DNA of 64,000 nt from Streptohalobacillus salinus (lineage in GTDB: Bacteria > Bacillota > Bacilli > Bacillales > Amphibacillaceae): positions 186,001 through 250,000 of the forward strand of contig NZ_QJJR01000003.1 of NCBI RefSeq assembly GCF_003201605.1. The letters run 5' to 3'. Each line of letters opens with the position of its first letter. Within the stretch, counting starts at the first letter, position 1. The position numbers and the translations under genes were made by a program. The notes beneath the pieces were generated by a model, which saw nothing but the letters and a program-made list of their open reading frames with translations, had not been told where the DNA came from and did no database searches. Below are positions 54,456 through 64,000 of the stretch, piece by piece.

Positions 54456-56865
54456 GTGACTGATTGAGGTATTTTTCAAAGGCATCCAGTGGCAAAGGTT
54501 TACTAAAAAAGTAGCCTTGAACGTAATCACATTTCGTCTGTTTTAAGAACTCAAACTGTTCCTGTGTTTCCACACCCTCAGCAACTAATTGTAAACTCAA
54601 GCTCTTACCCATCGCAATAATCGCCTCAACAATACCGGTTGTGTTTTCAATATCTTGCACAAAGGATTGATCAATTTTTAATTCATGGACGCTCAAGCGG
54701 TGCAGTTTCTCTAAAGAGGAATAACCCGTCCCAAAATCATCTATCGAAACGCGAATCCCCAGCTTCACTAAATCATTAATCGACTGTCGCACGATGGTCG
54801 AGTTGCTAATTGATGTTTCTTCTGTTACTTCAAGAATTAAATGCGCAGCTGGAAACGTTGTTTCAGCAAGAATCGCTTTAATATTTTCAACACACGTGTC
54901 ACTTTCAAGCTGTTGTACCGATACGTTAATGGATACGGTAAACGCCGCCTCGCGCTTTTGGGTCAACGCTAACATTTCGGTACAGACCTGCCTTAACACC
55001 CAGTTACCAATGGAGTGAATGTAGCCGTATTTCTCTGCAATCGGAATAAACTCTCCTGGCGAGACGCCACCGAGCGTAGGTGATTCCCAGCGAATTAATG
55101 CTTCAACACCCGTGACGTGATTCGTTTCGACATTGATGATTGGTTGATAATTCATGATAAATTCTTGATGATAATCTGCTTGTTGAAGGGCTGTTTTTAC
55201 ACGAAACTCCCGCTTTACTGCTTCGCCAAATTTCTTCGAAAAGTACTCAAAAGCATTTCCTTCTCGACTTTTAGCACGGTACATCGCAATATCAGCATTC
55301 ATTAACAACTCACTCGCATTTGTTCCATCTTCTGGATAAGACGCTATACCAAAGCTACAAGAAATAAATAAATCATGACCATGTATACGAAAAGGGCGAC
55401 TTAAAATATTAAACAAAACATCCAACTTATCTTCCACTTGTCGATTTGTCATTTTATAAGGAATGATGACAAATTCATCACCACTAATCCGTCCAACGAT
55501 TGATTGATGAAAGACATTGTTAATGAGGCTTGCCAATTTAATTAACAGCTTATCACCCGCGGCGTGACCTAAGCTATCATTAATATTTTTAAACGCATCA
55601 ATATCTCCATAAATTACTGTCACCTGATCAGATTGATCAGCATTAGCTTTTATTTCTCGCCTAATCGCACGCATGATGTATGAGCGATTAAACAAGCTCG
55701 TCAATTCATCATGATTCATCAAAGAAGTAATATGCTTTTCATACGCTTTTGACTCACTGATATCATTGATGATGCCTACTAAGCGCTCAATTTCCCCATT
55801 GTTACCTCTGATAGAAAAGATCTTTAAATACTCCGGAAAAACTTCACCACTTTTACGCCGATTCCATATCTCACCTGACCAGCCACCTTGGTCTAAAATA
55901 GCTTGCCACATCGTTTGATAAAAAGCTTTATTATGTTCCCCGGACTGTAAAAGCCTAGGGTTTTTCCCCATAACTTCATCACTTGTATAACCCGTAATTG
56001 TTGTATACGCTTGGTTGACCCACTGAATTTCTGCCTCTGCATTTGTAATGACAACACCTTGTGTTGTATTCTCCAACACAGAAGCTAGCATGTGGTTCCT
56101 TGATTTTAAAGCCGCTTCTTCTCGTTTATCAATATATATGGCACACGTCGCCACTTGCATCTGTCCCACATAAACCGGGATGGCAATGAGTTGCACTTCA
56201 ATCCAGGTACCATCCTTATGTCGCCGGATTGTATCTTGATTAATGACCAACCCCTGTTCCATCGTATTCTTATTTGAAGCAAACACTTCTTCGTTTCCAT
56301 CAGGATAAATACGTTCAGGCGGTGTATAATTCGTCAGCTCAGCAGCCGTGTAGCCAAATAACGCCTCAAAATGTTCATTAACTCTATTCATCCGGTACTC
56401 ACTATCCATGATAACAATAGCATTAGGCGACTGATCAAATAATGTCTGAAAGAAAGAATTCTTCTCCAAAACATCGGTAACGTCCGTAATCAGCGAGAAC
56501 AGCAGCGACTGATGATTAAACACCACTGGAATGCTGTCAACTTTCACCTCGCGGATCTGTCCATCCTTCAGTCGATGACGAAAATGAAAACTATTTTTAT
56601 TGCGTTTTTTAGCTAAACTCATCTGGCTTCTCACGTCTTCAGGAGATAATGTATTAATATCATATATCGTCATTGATTTAAGCATTTCTTTAGTGTATTG
56701 ATAAAATTGAATGGCTGTTAAATTCGCATCAACAATACTTCCATCAGCCGGGTCAATAATTAACACCGGTAAATGATGGTGTTCGAATAACACATGATAT
56801 AATGCACCGTAATCCTCCCCTTGAACATTGTACGTGTTACCTTGTTGACCCGATAATTCTGACAT
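54442..56865 (-). CDS. PAS-PAS-PAS-GGDEF-EAL cyclic-di-GMP protein
   Basis: 807 residues without transmembrane segments. Three PAS domains (about 20-130, 135-250, 260-375), then GGDEF (about 385-545) and EAL (about 560-805). The cyclase motif reads RISGDEFVII, with Ser in place of the first Gly. The EAL motif VEALIRW is intact, with the catalytic DDFGTGYSSL and EGVETQEQ loops present. Phosphodiesterase activity is the better-supported prediction; the GGDEF may be weak or regulatory. AGGCAGGGGAAG before ATG; monocistronic. Confidence 0.93.
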   Translation of the reverse strand: MSELSGQQGNTYNVQGEDYGALYHVLFEHHHLPVLIIDPADGSIVDANLTAIQFYQYTKEMLKSMTIYDINTLSPEDVRSQMSLAKKRNKNSFHFRHRLKDGQIREVKVDSIPVVFNHQSLLFSLITDVTDVLEKNSFFQTLFDQSPNAIVIMDSEYRMNRVNEHFEALFGYTAAELTNYTPPERIYPDGNEEVFASNKNTMEQGLVINQDTIRRHKDGTWIEVQLIAIPVYVGQMQVATCAIYIDKREEAALKSRNHMLASVLENTTQGVVITNAEAEIQWVNQAYTTITGYTSDEVMGKNPRLLQSGEHNKAFYQTMWQAILDQGGWSGEIWNRRKSGEVFPEYLKIFSIRGNNGEIERLVGIINDISESKAYEKHITSLMNHDELTSLFNRSYIMRAIRREIKANADQSDQVTVIYGDIDAFKNINDSLGHAAGDKLLIKLASLINNVFHQSIVGRISGDEFVIIPYKMTNRQVEDKLDVLFNILSRPFRIHGHDLFISCSFGIASYPEDGTNASELLMNADIAMYRAKSREGNAFEYFSKKFGEAVKREFRVKTALQQADYHQEFIMNYQPIINVETNHVTGVEALIRWESPTLGGVSPGEFIPIAEKYGYIHSIGNWVLRQVCTEMLALTQKREAAFTVSINVSVQQLESDTCVENIKAILAETTFPAAHLILEVTEETSISNSTIVRQSINDLVKLGIRVSIDDFGTGYSSLEKLHRLSVHELKIDQSFVQDIENTTGIVEAIIAMGKSLSLQLVAEGVETQEQFEFLKQTKCDYVQGYFFSKPLPLDAFEKYLNQSQQSS

Positions 56866-57114
56866 TTACTTCCCCTGCCTTTATTTTTCCACGTTAGTTA
56901 TATCCTAGTATACCTAATCTTTGATAAATTGTCCCGATATCGTGACATTTTATACCTAATACCTGAAATATATCCAATCTGAGAAACAATACCTGTTGCT
57001 ATCTCAACAAATCAATCCCTTCCGACAATTAAAAGCCATAATTTGAAAACTAAACAGCATCTACTGTACCTTCAGAGAGGGCTTTCCTCCTTGAACCTTG
57101 ACATCAATACCTCT

Positions 57115-59769
57115 TTACTTTCGCTTAAATAGTCGATGCGTCATAAACTTTTCAATTTCCACCACAACAAAGACCATTAGACCAATTCCCACTGGGAAAA
57201 TCCAGTGAGATAATTCAATCGGGTAAAGCCCTAGCGCTGTCTGTAGAAAGGGAAGGTAAGTAACTAAGAACTGAACGATCAATAAGATTAGTGAAACAAG
57301 AAAAGCTGCTTTATTTTTAAAGAAGTCTTTATTTAAACTAAAATGACGCTCATTTCTCACATTAAACATATGAAAGAGTTGAGCAAACACTAATGCATGT
57401 AAAGTGATGGTATTCACATGAGCCTCTGCATAGCTGTCAAGTAAGGTCTGATTCATTAACATAATTGAACCACCGATTAGTATGGATACAAATAAGATGC
57501 GGAACATATAATAGGGACTCAACAATTGTTCATTTGATTTTCGTGGTGGTTTCTCCATGGTTCCTTTTTCTAGTGGCTCAAATGCAAGGGCCAAAGCAAC
57601 CGTTACAGCTGTGACCATATTAACATAGAGTATTTGCACCGGTGTGAGTGGCATTTGCAGGCCAATTAATAGGGCAGCCAATACTAGAAACGCTTCGGCA
57701 CCGTTAGTTGGAAGGATAAATAGAATGGTTTTCTTTAAGTTATCATACACACGCCGCCCCTCTCGAACAGCGTTAACAATGGTTGAAAAGTTATCATCAA
57801 CAAGAACCATTTCAGAAGCTTCTTTTGCGACTTCTGTTCCTTTAATCCCCATTGCTACCCCAATATCCGCACGCTTCAGTGCAGGCGCATCATTAACCCC
57901 GTCACCAGTCATGGCACTAATGTGACCATTCGCTTGTAAAGCTTCAACAAGCTGCAATTTATTCATCGGGCTCGTTCTGGCAAAGACATCGACACGTTCG
58001 ACAACTTCCCGTCTTTCCTCATCTGACATGTCATCGAGGGCACGGCCTTCAATCACTTCTTCTCGATCGGTAATCTTCATTTCCCTAGCAATTGCTAACG
58101 CTGTTTCTTTATGATCACCGGTAATCATCTTAACCCGAATACCCGCTCGCTTACATAACTTGACCGCTTCAATTGCCTCTTCACGTGGTGGGTCGAGAAT
58201 ACCCGCCAAACCAAGTAATGTTATCCCTTCACTCACATCCTGATGATCAATCGCCGAGGCGCTAGCCGCTACGTTTTTTACTGCCGCTGCAATCACGCGT
58301 TCGCCGTGCTTTGTGCGTTTGCGCATTTTGTTTTCCCAATACAAGCGCTCATCTGATCCCTCCTGAAGTCCCGCCATATCAAAGAGTCGATCTGGCGCAC
58401 CTTTAAGATAGATTTTCTTTTGTCCGTCCTCCTCAACAAGACCAGCCATGTACTTATAATCTGAGTCAAACGGAATTTTATCGATCATCTGTAAACGTTC
58501 AATCGTTGTCTTCGCTTTTTCAGCAAGGGTTATCAAACAGCCTTCCGTCGGTTCACCAAAGACTTGCCATTGACCATCATCTGACCGAATGTCTGAGGCA
58601 TTTACCGTCTTCACCGCTGTTAAAAACTGATGGAGCGTACTACCTTTTTCTACTTCGACTGGCTCACCGCGATCACATAAATCACCTTTTGGTTGATACC
58701 CCGTTCCTGTTACTTCGATGGTTTGATTATCCGTTACCACCGCTTGTACTGTCATCTCATTTTTCGTTAAGGTTCCTGTTTTATCTGAACAGATGACTGA
58801 TACTGCGCCTAGCGTTTCCACCGATGGTAAGGTACGCATAATTGCTTTTTCATCCGCCATGGTTTGGACACCAATCGCTAAAATAATTGATAGGATTGCT
58901 GGCAGTCCTTCCGGAATCGCTGCAACCATCAAGCCAATCACCGATAACAACAATTCGCCCCACGGATAATTATGAAAAACTAAACCGAAAACAAATAAGA
59001 CTACCGCCAGCACCACAATAACAATGGCAATCATTTTCCCGAAGTGATCCGTTTGTTTTAACAGTGGTGTTTTAATTTCTTTGACGGTTTGCATCGAGCT
59101 ATTAATCTTGCCGAGTTCAGTACTCTCTCCTGTTTCAACCACAATGCCTTTGGCAGAACCTGAAGCGACTGATGTCCCTGAAAATGTTAAGTTTAAACGA
59201 TCACCAAGTGCAGTGTCTTCCGGCAAGGACGCCGTATCTTTTTTCACAGCGGTTGATTCACCCGTTAATGCAGATTCTTCTACCTTAAAACGATCTGCTT
59301 CTATTAAACGTAAATCCGCTGGGATTTTATCACCCGCTTTAAGCATGACAATGTCACCAGGTACGAGTGCTTCCGCATTCACTTCATGTCGGTCGCCATC
59401 TCTAATAACCGTCGCCTTCAACGACAACATCTTTTGGATACCATCTAAAGCTTTTTCTGCTTTCGACTCTTGAATATAACCGATTAATGCATTGATAACA
59501 GCGACAAGCACAATGACAATCGTGTCAATATAGTGACCGAGCACTAAGGTAATGATCGCTGCTGCTAACAGAATATAAATCAACACATCATTAAAGTGCA
59601 AAAGAAACTTCTTCCACGCCGATGTTTTTGCTTCATCTGGCAACTTATTTTCACCATGCTTTGTCAGCTTTTGATTTACTTTCGCTTCACTTAACCCATT
59701 GTTTAGATCTGTGTCTAATTCTTCACGCACTTCCTCAATATCTTTTGTAAACCATAAATAGTCCGCCAT
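57115..59769 (-). CDS. P-type cation-transporting ATPase (P2, Ca2+/Na+-ATPase-like)
   Basis: 884 residues with the full P2 layout: N-terminal cation ATPase domain, TGES in the actuator loop, VAAIPEGLPAILSIILAIG in M4, phosphorylation site ICSDKTGTLTKNE, TGDGVNDAPALKRADIG and ten helices. Cation-site residues: Glu in M4 and the Asn...Glu of PTNGAEAF in M5 are kept, but the M6 segment reads VNMVTAVTVAL where SERCA has VNLVTDG, so a key Asp is Ala. The ion is therefore uncertain. GGGGGTG before ATG. Confidence 0.9.
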   Translation of the reverse strand: MADYLWFTKDIEEVREELDTDLNNGLSEAKVNQKLTKHGENKLPDEAKTSAWKKFLLHFNDVLIYILLAAAIITLVLGHYIDTIVIVLVAVINALIGYIQESKAEKALDGIQKMLSLKATVIRDGDRHEVNAEALVPGDIVMLKAGDKIPADLRLIEADRFKVEESALTGESTAVKKDTASLPEDTALGDRLNLTFSGTSVASGSAKGIVVETGESTELGKINSSMQTVKEIKTPLLKQTDHFGKMIAIVIVVLAVVLFVFGLVFHNYPWGELLLSVIGLMVAAIPEGLPAILSIILAIGVQTMADEKAIMRTLPSVETLGAVSVICSDKTGTLTKNEMTVQAVVTDNQTIEVTGTGYQPKGDLCDRGEPVEVEKGSTLHQFLTAVKTVNASDIRSDDGQWQVFGEPTEGCLITLAEKAKTTIERLQMIDKIPFDSDYKYMAGLVEEDGQKKIYLKGAPDRLFDMAGLQEGSDERLYWENKMRKRTKHGERVIAAAVKNVAASASAIDHQDVSEGITLLGLAGILDPPREEAIEAVKLCKRAGIRVKMITGDHKETALAIAREMKITDREEVIEGRALDDMSDEERREVVERVDVFARTSPMNKLQLVEALQANGHISAMTGDGVNDAPALKRADIGVAMGIKGTEVAKEASEMVLVDDNFSTIVNAVREGRRVYDNLKKTILFILPTNGAEAFLVLAALLIGLQMPLTPVQILYVNMVTAVTVALALAFEPLEKGTMEKPPRKSNEQLLSPYYMFRILFVSILIGGSIMLMNQTLLDSYAEAHVNTITLHALVFAQLFHMFNVRNERHFSLNKDFFKNKAAFLVSLILLIVQFLVTYLPFLQTALGLYPIELSHWIFPVGIGLMVFVVVEIEKFMTHRLFKRK

Positions 59770-60038
59770 CGCTAGGCACCCCCATGTTACATCCTTATTT
59801 CACTTCCCGATATTTATACACATCTTATCCTCATCATTCCTTAATTTTTCACAAATTAAACCCTTCACTTCTCCTATCCACAAGGAAACGCCTTCTATTC
59901 AACCTGATCGCTGCATTGTCGTTTATCTTTAAAAAAGATGAAAAAACACGCATAAATTGATCAGAATACGGGAAAAAGATTAGCGGTGACTAATAATTTG
60001 AAATCCACATCAAAATTAGACATATTTTTTGACCACCT
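59770..60038. other. Noncoding divergent region between the P-type ATPase gene and gdhA
   Basis: AT-rich, no coding frame. It should contain the promoter of the ATPase gene, which I could not place with confidence. Confidence 0.5.
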
Positions 60039-60053
60039 ATCTCAATTAGAGAT
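60039..60053. promoter_or_regulatory. GltC-type LysR box before gdhA
   Basis: ATCTC-AATTA-GAGAT matches the B. subtilis GltC Box I form ATCTC-N5-GAGAT. It lies about 57-71 bp before the predicted gdhA start. Confidence 0.65.
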
Positions 60054-60074
60054 CGTTCTGATGATAGATACGTA

Positions 60075-61525
<1,451 letters not shown>

Positions 61526-61575
61526 GCAAGACTTGCTCACACTTAAATAAGCAACTGAATCGTTAATGTTACATT

Positions 61576-61616
61576 AAAAATCACGTGTGCTTCTGGCATA
61601 CGTGATTTTTTTATTT
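61576..61616 (+). terminator. Terminator of gdhA
   Basis: AAAAATCACGT pairs with ACGTGATTTTT, followed by a long T-rich run. Confidence 0.9.
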
Positions 61617-61632
61617 TTTTATCTAATTCATA

Positions 61633-61661
61633 TTAAATTAATCGGAATTATGTGTTATACT
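61633..61661 (+). promoter_or_regulatory. Promoter of the 29-residue membrane peptide gene
   Basis: TTAAAT (61633-61638), 17 bp, TATACT (61656-61661), directly after the gdhA terminator. Confidence 0.65.
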
Positions 61662-61692
61662 ATGATAAATCCCATAAAGGAGCGAGATTCAT

Positions 61693-61782
61693 ATGAAACA
61701 AATCCCGATTATCGATATCCGTAGTTGCCTATTACTCATCATTCTAGCCGTTCTATATGTCGTTTATCGTCTCTTTCTATAA
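61693..61782 (+). CDS. 29-residue predicted membrane peptide
   Basis: The frame encodes a short N-terminal polar part (MKQIPIIDIRS) followed by a single hydrophobic helix (CLLLIILAVLYVVYRLFL). AAAGGAG lies ten bases before the ATG, a promoter 32 bp upstream and a Rho-independent terminator that begins at the stop codon. This complete layout supports real expression. No homologue is recalled and no function is proposed; a one-helix regulator of a membrane protein is a possibility. Its coding on the plus strand makes it independent of the neopullulanase gene, which converges on it. Confidence 0.7.
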   Translation: MKQIPIIDIRSCLLLIILAVLYVVYRLFL

Positions 61783-61824
61783 AAACAAACAGCCCCTCTA
61801 TCGAAGAGCAGACTGTTTGTTTTT
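61781..61824. terminator. Terminator shared by the small peptide gene and the neopullulanase gene
   Basis: AAAAACAAACAG (61781-61792) pairs with CTGTTTGTTTTT (61813-61824), with an inner CTCT/AGAG stem and T/A runs on both sides. Confidence 0.9.
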
Positions 61825-61856
61825 TTCTATTCATTTTCATGAAAATGTCCAGTTAA

Positions 61857-63581
61857 CTACTTAGTGGTTTTAACAACATGATAGCCAAATCCAGCTAACG
61901 CATCACCTGAGGCCGTTGATAGGAGCGTTTCTCCTGCTGGTGTATCTTCTAACGGTAAAGATTGAGCTGTCGGATTAATCATAAAGGTGTAGATTGCATG
62001 ACTGGCATCCTTTTGGTAAATAAGGAGCGCCGAGTCGTTCTCAACAAACGAGAAGTTTGACTGACTACTAAAGCCCGCTTCCGTTTTCCGGAGCTGAATA
62101 AGCGTCTTTAAGTAATTGCGTAGTGCTGTGTCTTGTTCTTCTTCCTCCCAAACCATACATGCGCGTGAAGCCGGCTCTTCACCACCGACCATACCAATTT
62201 CATCCCCGTAATAAATACATGGCGACCCTGGATATGAGAATTGGAATAAGTACATCAGTTTTGCAATCGCTCGGTTATCACCTGCTTGTGTAATCAATCG
62301 AGCTGTATCATGACTTGCTAACATGTTAAAAAGATGTTCGGTCACATTTTGTGGATACATATGCAACAATTGCGTTAATCGGTCAATAAACCCTCGTTTA
62401 TCTATCTCCTGCGTGACTAAGAAATCTAACAAACTATCCACAAGTGGATAATTCATCACCGCATCAAACTGATCCCCTTGTAACCATTTCATCGAATCGT
62501 GCCAAATTTCTCCTAAAATATACACATCAGGTTTGACCGCTTTAACTTCTTCTCTAAATCGACGCCAGAAACGATGATCTACTTCGTTAGCGACATCCAA
62601 TCGCCAACCATCGATATCAAATGCTTCAATCCAGTAACGACTCACACGTAGTAAATAATCTTCGACCTCTTTGTTAGTCGTGTTTAATTTTGGCATCCGA
62701 CTAACAAACCCAAACGTTTCATAATTTGGGCGTGGCGTTTCGACAATTGGAAACGCATGAATATGGAACCAATCTTTGTATTTAGAGTCTTGTTGATGCG
62801 TGAGCACATCTTGAAACGGCGCAAACTCATAACCACTATGATTAAAGACCGCATCAAGCATGACACGAATCCCCCGGGCATGACACGTATCAACAAGTTT
62901 TTTAAACGTTTCTTTATCACCAAAGTGTGGATCGATTTCAAAGTAGTCGGTTGTGTCATATTTATGATTGCTCTTCGCTTTAAAAATCGGCGTGAAGTAT
63001 AGGCCAGTAATTCCTAAATCTACTAAGTAATCTAAGCCATCTAGCACACCTTGCAAATCCCCACCATAAAAACTTCTTGGCGTAATGACACCTTCACCCC
63101 AATCCTTGGCCTGAGCAGGGGTTATGGTGTCATCGCCATTTCTAAATCGTTCGGGAAAGATCTGATACCAAACCGTATCTTTCACCCAGTCCGGTGCATT
63201 GAAATTATCAACTGCATGTAAATAAGGGACGCAGAAGTAATCACCTATTTCTGTCGATGGCTCAGTGAAGATACCGCGTTCGAGATAAAAGATGACCTCA
63301 CCGTTTACCCCTGTCACTCTGAAACCGTACCGCATTCGGTGATTTGGCGGTTCGACAGCTACTTTAAAGTAATCCACCGTCGTTGTTTCTCCTGTTTTCA
63401 TCATTGGCTTTACTTCATAGTTCCACGTTTTTTCTGTGAAATTATACGGATCACCAAAAATTAATTCCACCGCTTCGACATCATCGTGTTTCACTTGCAG
63501 CATGATATGTAATGTATCACGATCATATCCATAAGCGTATTCATTAATGGGGCGATGGAAAATCATTTCTTTTTGCATCAT
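61857..63581 (-). CDS. Neopullulanase/cyclomaltodextrinase-type GH13
   Basis: 574 residues: an N-terminal CBM34-like domain (about 1-125) that in this group makes the dimer active site, then the GH13 barrel with FPERFRNGD, VMLDAVFNHSGYEF, nucleophile Asp in DGWRLDVANEVD, acid/base Glu in YILGEIWHDS and Asp in LASHDTARLI. No signal peptide, so it acts on imported malto-oligosaccharides or cyclodextrins. ATG at 63581 follows AAAGGATAGG. Divergent from a LacI-family gene, with shared operator-like palindromes in between. Confidence 0.93.
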   Translation of the reverse strand: MMQKEMIFHRPINEYAYGYDRDTLHIMLQVKHDDVEAVELIFGDPYNFTEKTWNYEVKPMMKTGETTTVDYFKVAVEPPNHRMRYGFRVTGVNGEVIFYLERGIFTEPSTEIGDYFCVPYLHAVDNFNAPDWVKDTVWYQIFPERFRNGDDTITPAQAKDWGEGVITPRSFYGGDLQGVLDGLDYLVDLGITGLYFTPIFKAKSNHKYDTTDYFEIDPHFGDKETFKKLVDTCHARGIRVMLDAVFNHSGYEFAPFQDVLTHQQDSKYKDWFHIHAFPIVETPRPNYETFGFVSRMPKLNTTNKEVEDYLLRVSRYWIEAFDIDGWRLDVANEVDHRFWRRFREEVKAVKPDVYILGEIWHDSMKWLQGDQFDAVMNYPLVDSLLDFLVTQEIDKRGFIDRLTQLLHMYPQNVTEHLFNMLASHDTARLITQAGDNRAIAKLMYLFQFSYPGSPCIYYGDEIGMVGGEEPASRACMVWEEEEQDTALRNYLKTLIQLRKTEAGFSSQSNFSFVENDSALLIYQKDASHAIYTFMINPTAQSLPLEDTPAGETLLSTASGDALAGFGYHVVKTTK

Positions 63582-63608
63582 ATTCACCTATCCTTTTTGT
63601 ATTTTTAA

Positions 63609-63621
63609 GCAACCGGTTGCA
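63609..63621. promoter_or_regulatory. LacI-family operator-like palindrome near the neopullulanase start
   Basis: GCAACCGGTTGCA contains a perfect 12-bp palindrome with central CG, 28 bp before the neopullulanase ATG. Two related 13-mers follow at 63706-63718 (TCAAGCGTTTGCA) and 63802-63814 (TCAAACGGTTGCA). Confidence 0.7.
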
Positions 63622-63682
63622 TTTTGCGTTGCTCAACTTCCGACCTATCGAATCATTTACAGTAAAAATGTTCATCTTTAAA

Positions 63683-63696
63683 TATAAACGCTTACA
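63683..63696. promoter_or_regulatory. cre site in the neopullulanase/LacI-family intergenic region
   Basis: On the minus strand TGTAAGCGTTTATA matches TGWAANCGNTNWCA at 13 of 14 positions. Confidence 0.62.
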
Positions 63697-63936
63697 TTTT
63701 AATGGTCAAGCGTTTGCACGCTTTTTGTAAAATCTTTATAAAAGTATTTAAAAATGCTTAGTCTTGCTTTATAATATGGTTACGCGCTTTCATGTTTTTT
63801 ATCAAACGGTTGCATGAACCTATTTTTTACCGCTAAATCGTTTCACGTTACGCTGCATTGACTAAAATACAGCGATGTATTTAGCGTTAAGAAATATGTG
63901 AGCGCTTCAATCATCACAGAAAAGGATGCGATAATA

Positions 63937-64000
63937 ATGGCCGTTACAATTAAAGACGTCGCCAAAAAAGCAAATGTTGCACCATCAACGGTCTCGCGTG
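63937..64000 (+). CDS. LacI-family transcriptional regulator (partial, N-terminus only)
   Basis: The first 21 codons are visible: VTIKDVAKKANVAPSTVSR is the classic LacI HTH. An AAAAGGA ribosome site precedes the ATG. The divergent neopullulanase gene and the CG-centred palindromes between them suggest a MalR-like regulator of malto-oligosaccharide use. The rest lies beyond the window. Confidence 0.88.
   Translation, partial: MAVTIKDVAKKANVAPSTVSR

Overview
The window looks like one chromosomal stretch of a low-GC Gram-positive bacterium of the Bacillaceae. HelD, YpjP, a DegU-like regulator, HesB/YneR, AraR (GntR HTH plus LacI sensor), a treP-treA-treR cluster, CcpA-type cre sites, strong AGGAGG ribosome sites and many short hairpin terminators all point there. 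The halophilic or alkaliphilic genera related to Amphibacillus, Halolactibacillus and Paraliobacillus are a guess. I see no rRNA, tRNA, CRISPR array, insertion sequence or prophage.

Layout. 1-4 kb: a CNNM/HlyC membrane protein running off the left edge, then an RpiR regulator with nagA and nagB for N-acetylglucosamine 6-phosphate. 4-10.8 kb: aldo/keto reductase, ZIP metal transporter, HelD, an MFS exporter, RidA and YjbQ. 10.8-23.3 kb: a large minus-strand arabinan/arabinose cluster, araD-araA-araR, a GH43 arabinanase, araNPQ, a YesL-like protein and two GH51 arabinofuranosidases. AraR-box palindromes lie before araD, before araN and before a remote GH43 gene at 36.5 kb. 23.6-33 kb: a YhdH/YhfP oxidoreductase, argCJBD under two ARG boxes, and a compact minus-strand run of MFS, ThrE pair, OsmC and FAH genes. 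33-43 kb: a thioredoxin-like protein, an orphan DegU-like regulator with a ruined receiver, HesB/YneR, the remote GH43, formate-THF ligase, an aminotransferase with its Lrp-type regulator, DUF1836, hemolysin III and MscS. 43-47.4 kb: trehalose uptake and hydrolysis. 47-60 kb: small stress/envelope proteins, TspO with photolyase, a BASS transporter with OsmC, TraB, a PAS-GGDEF-EAL protein and a P-type ATPase. 60-64 kb: gdhA, a tiny membrane-peptide unit, a neopullulanase, and a LacI-family regulator running off the right edge.

How it works together. The theme is uptake of plant oligosaccharides and disaccharides followed by cytoplasmic hydrolysis. Arabino-oligosaccharides enter through AraNPQ and are cut by intracellular GH43 and GH51 enzymes; AraA and AraD then act on arabinose. 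Ribulokinase (araB) and the ABC ATPase are absent from the window and must be encoded elsewhere if the pathway is complete. Trehalose enters as trehalose 6-phosphate. Several promoters can be read base by base, with repressor boxes and cre sites placed on canonical -35/-10 elements.

I found no obvious new defence or biosynthetic system. The most interesting leads are a 29-residue membrane peptide that fills its own promoter-to-terminator unit, a DegU-like regulator lacking every phosphorylation residue, a GltC-type box in front of gdhA, and the AraR regulon reaching a Big_4-GH43 fusion without a signal peptide.
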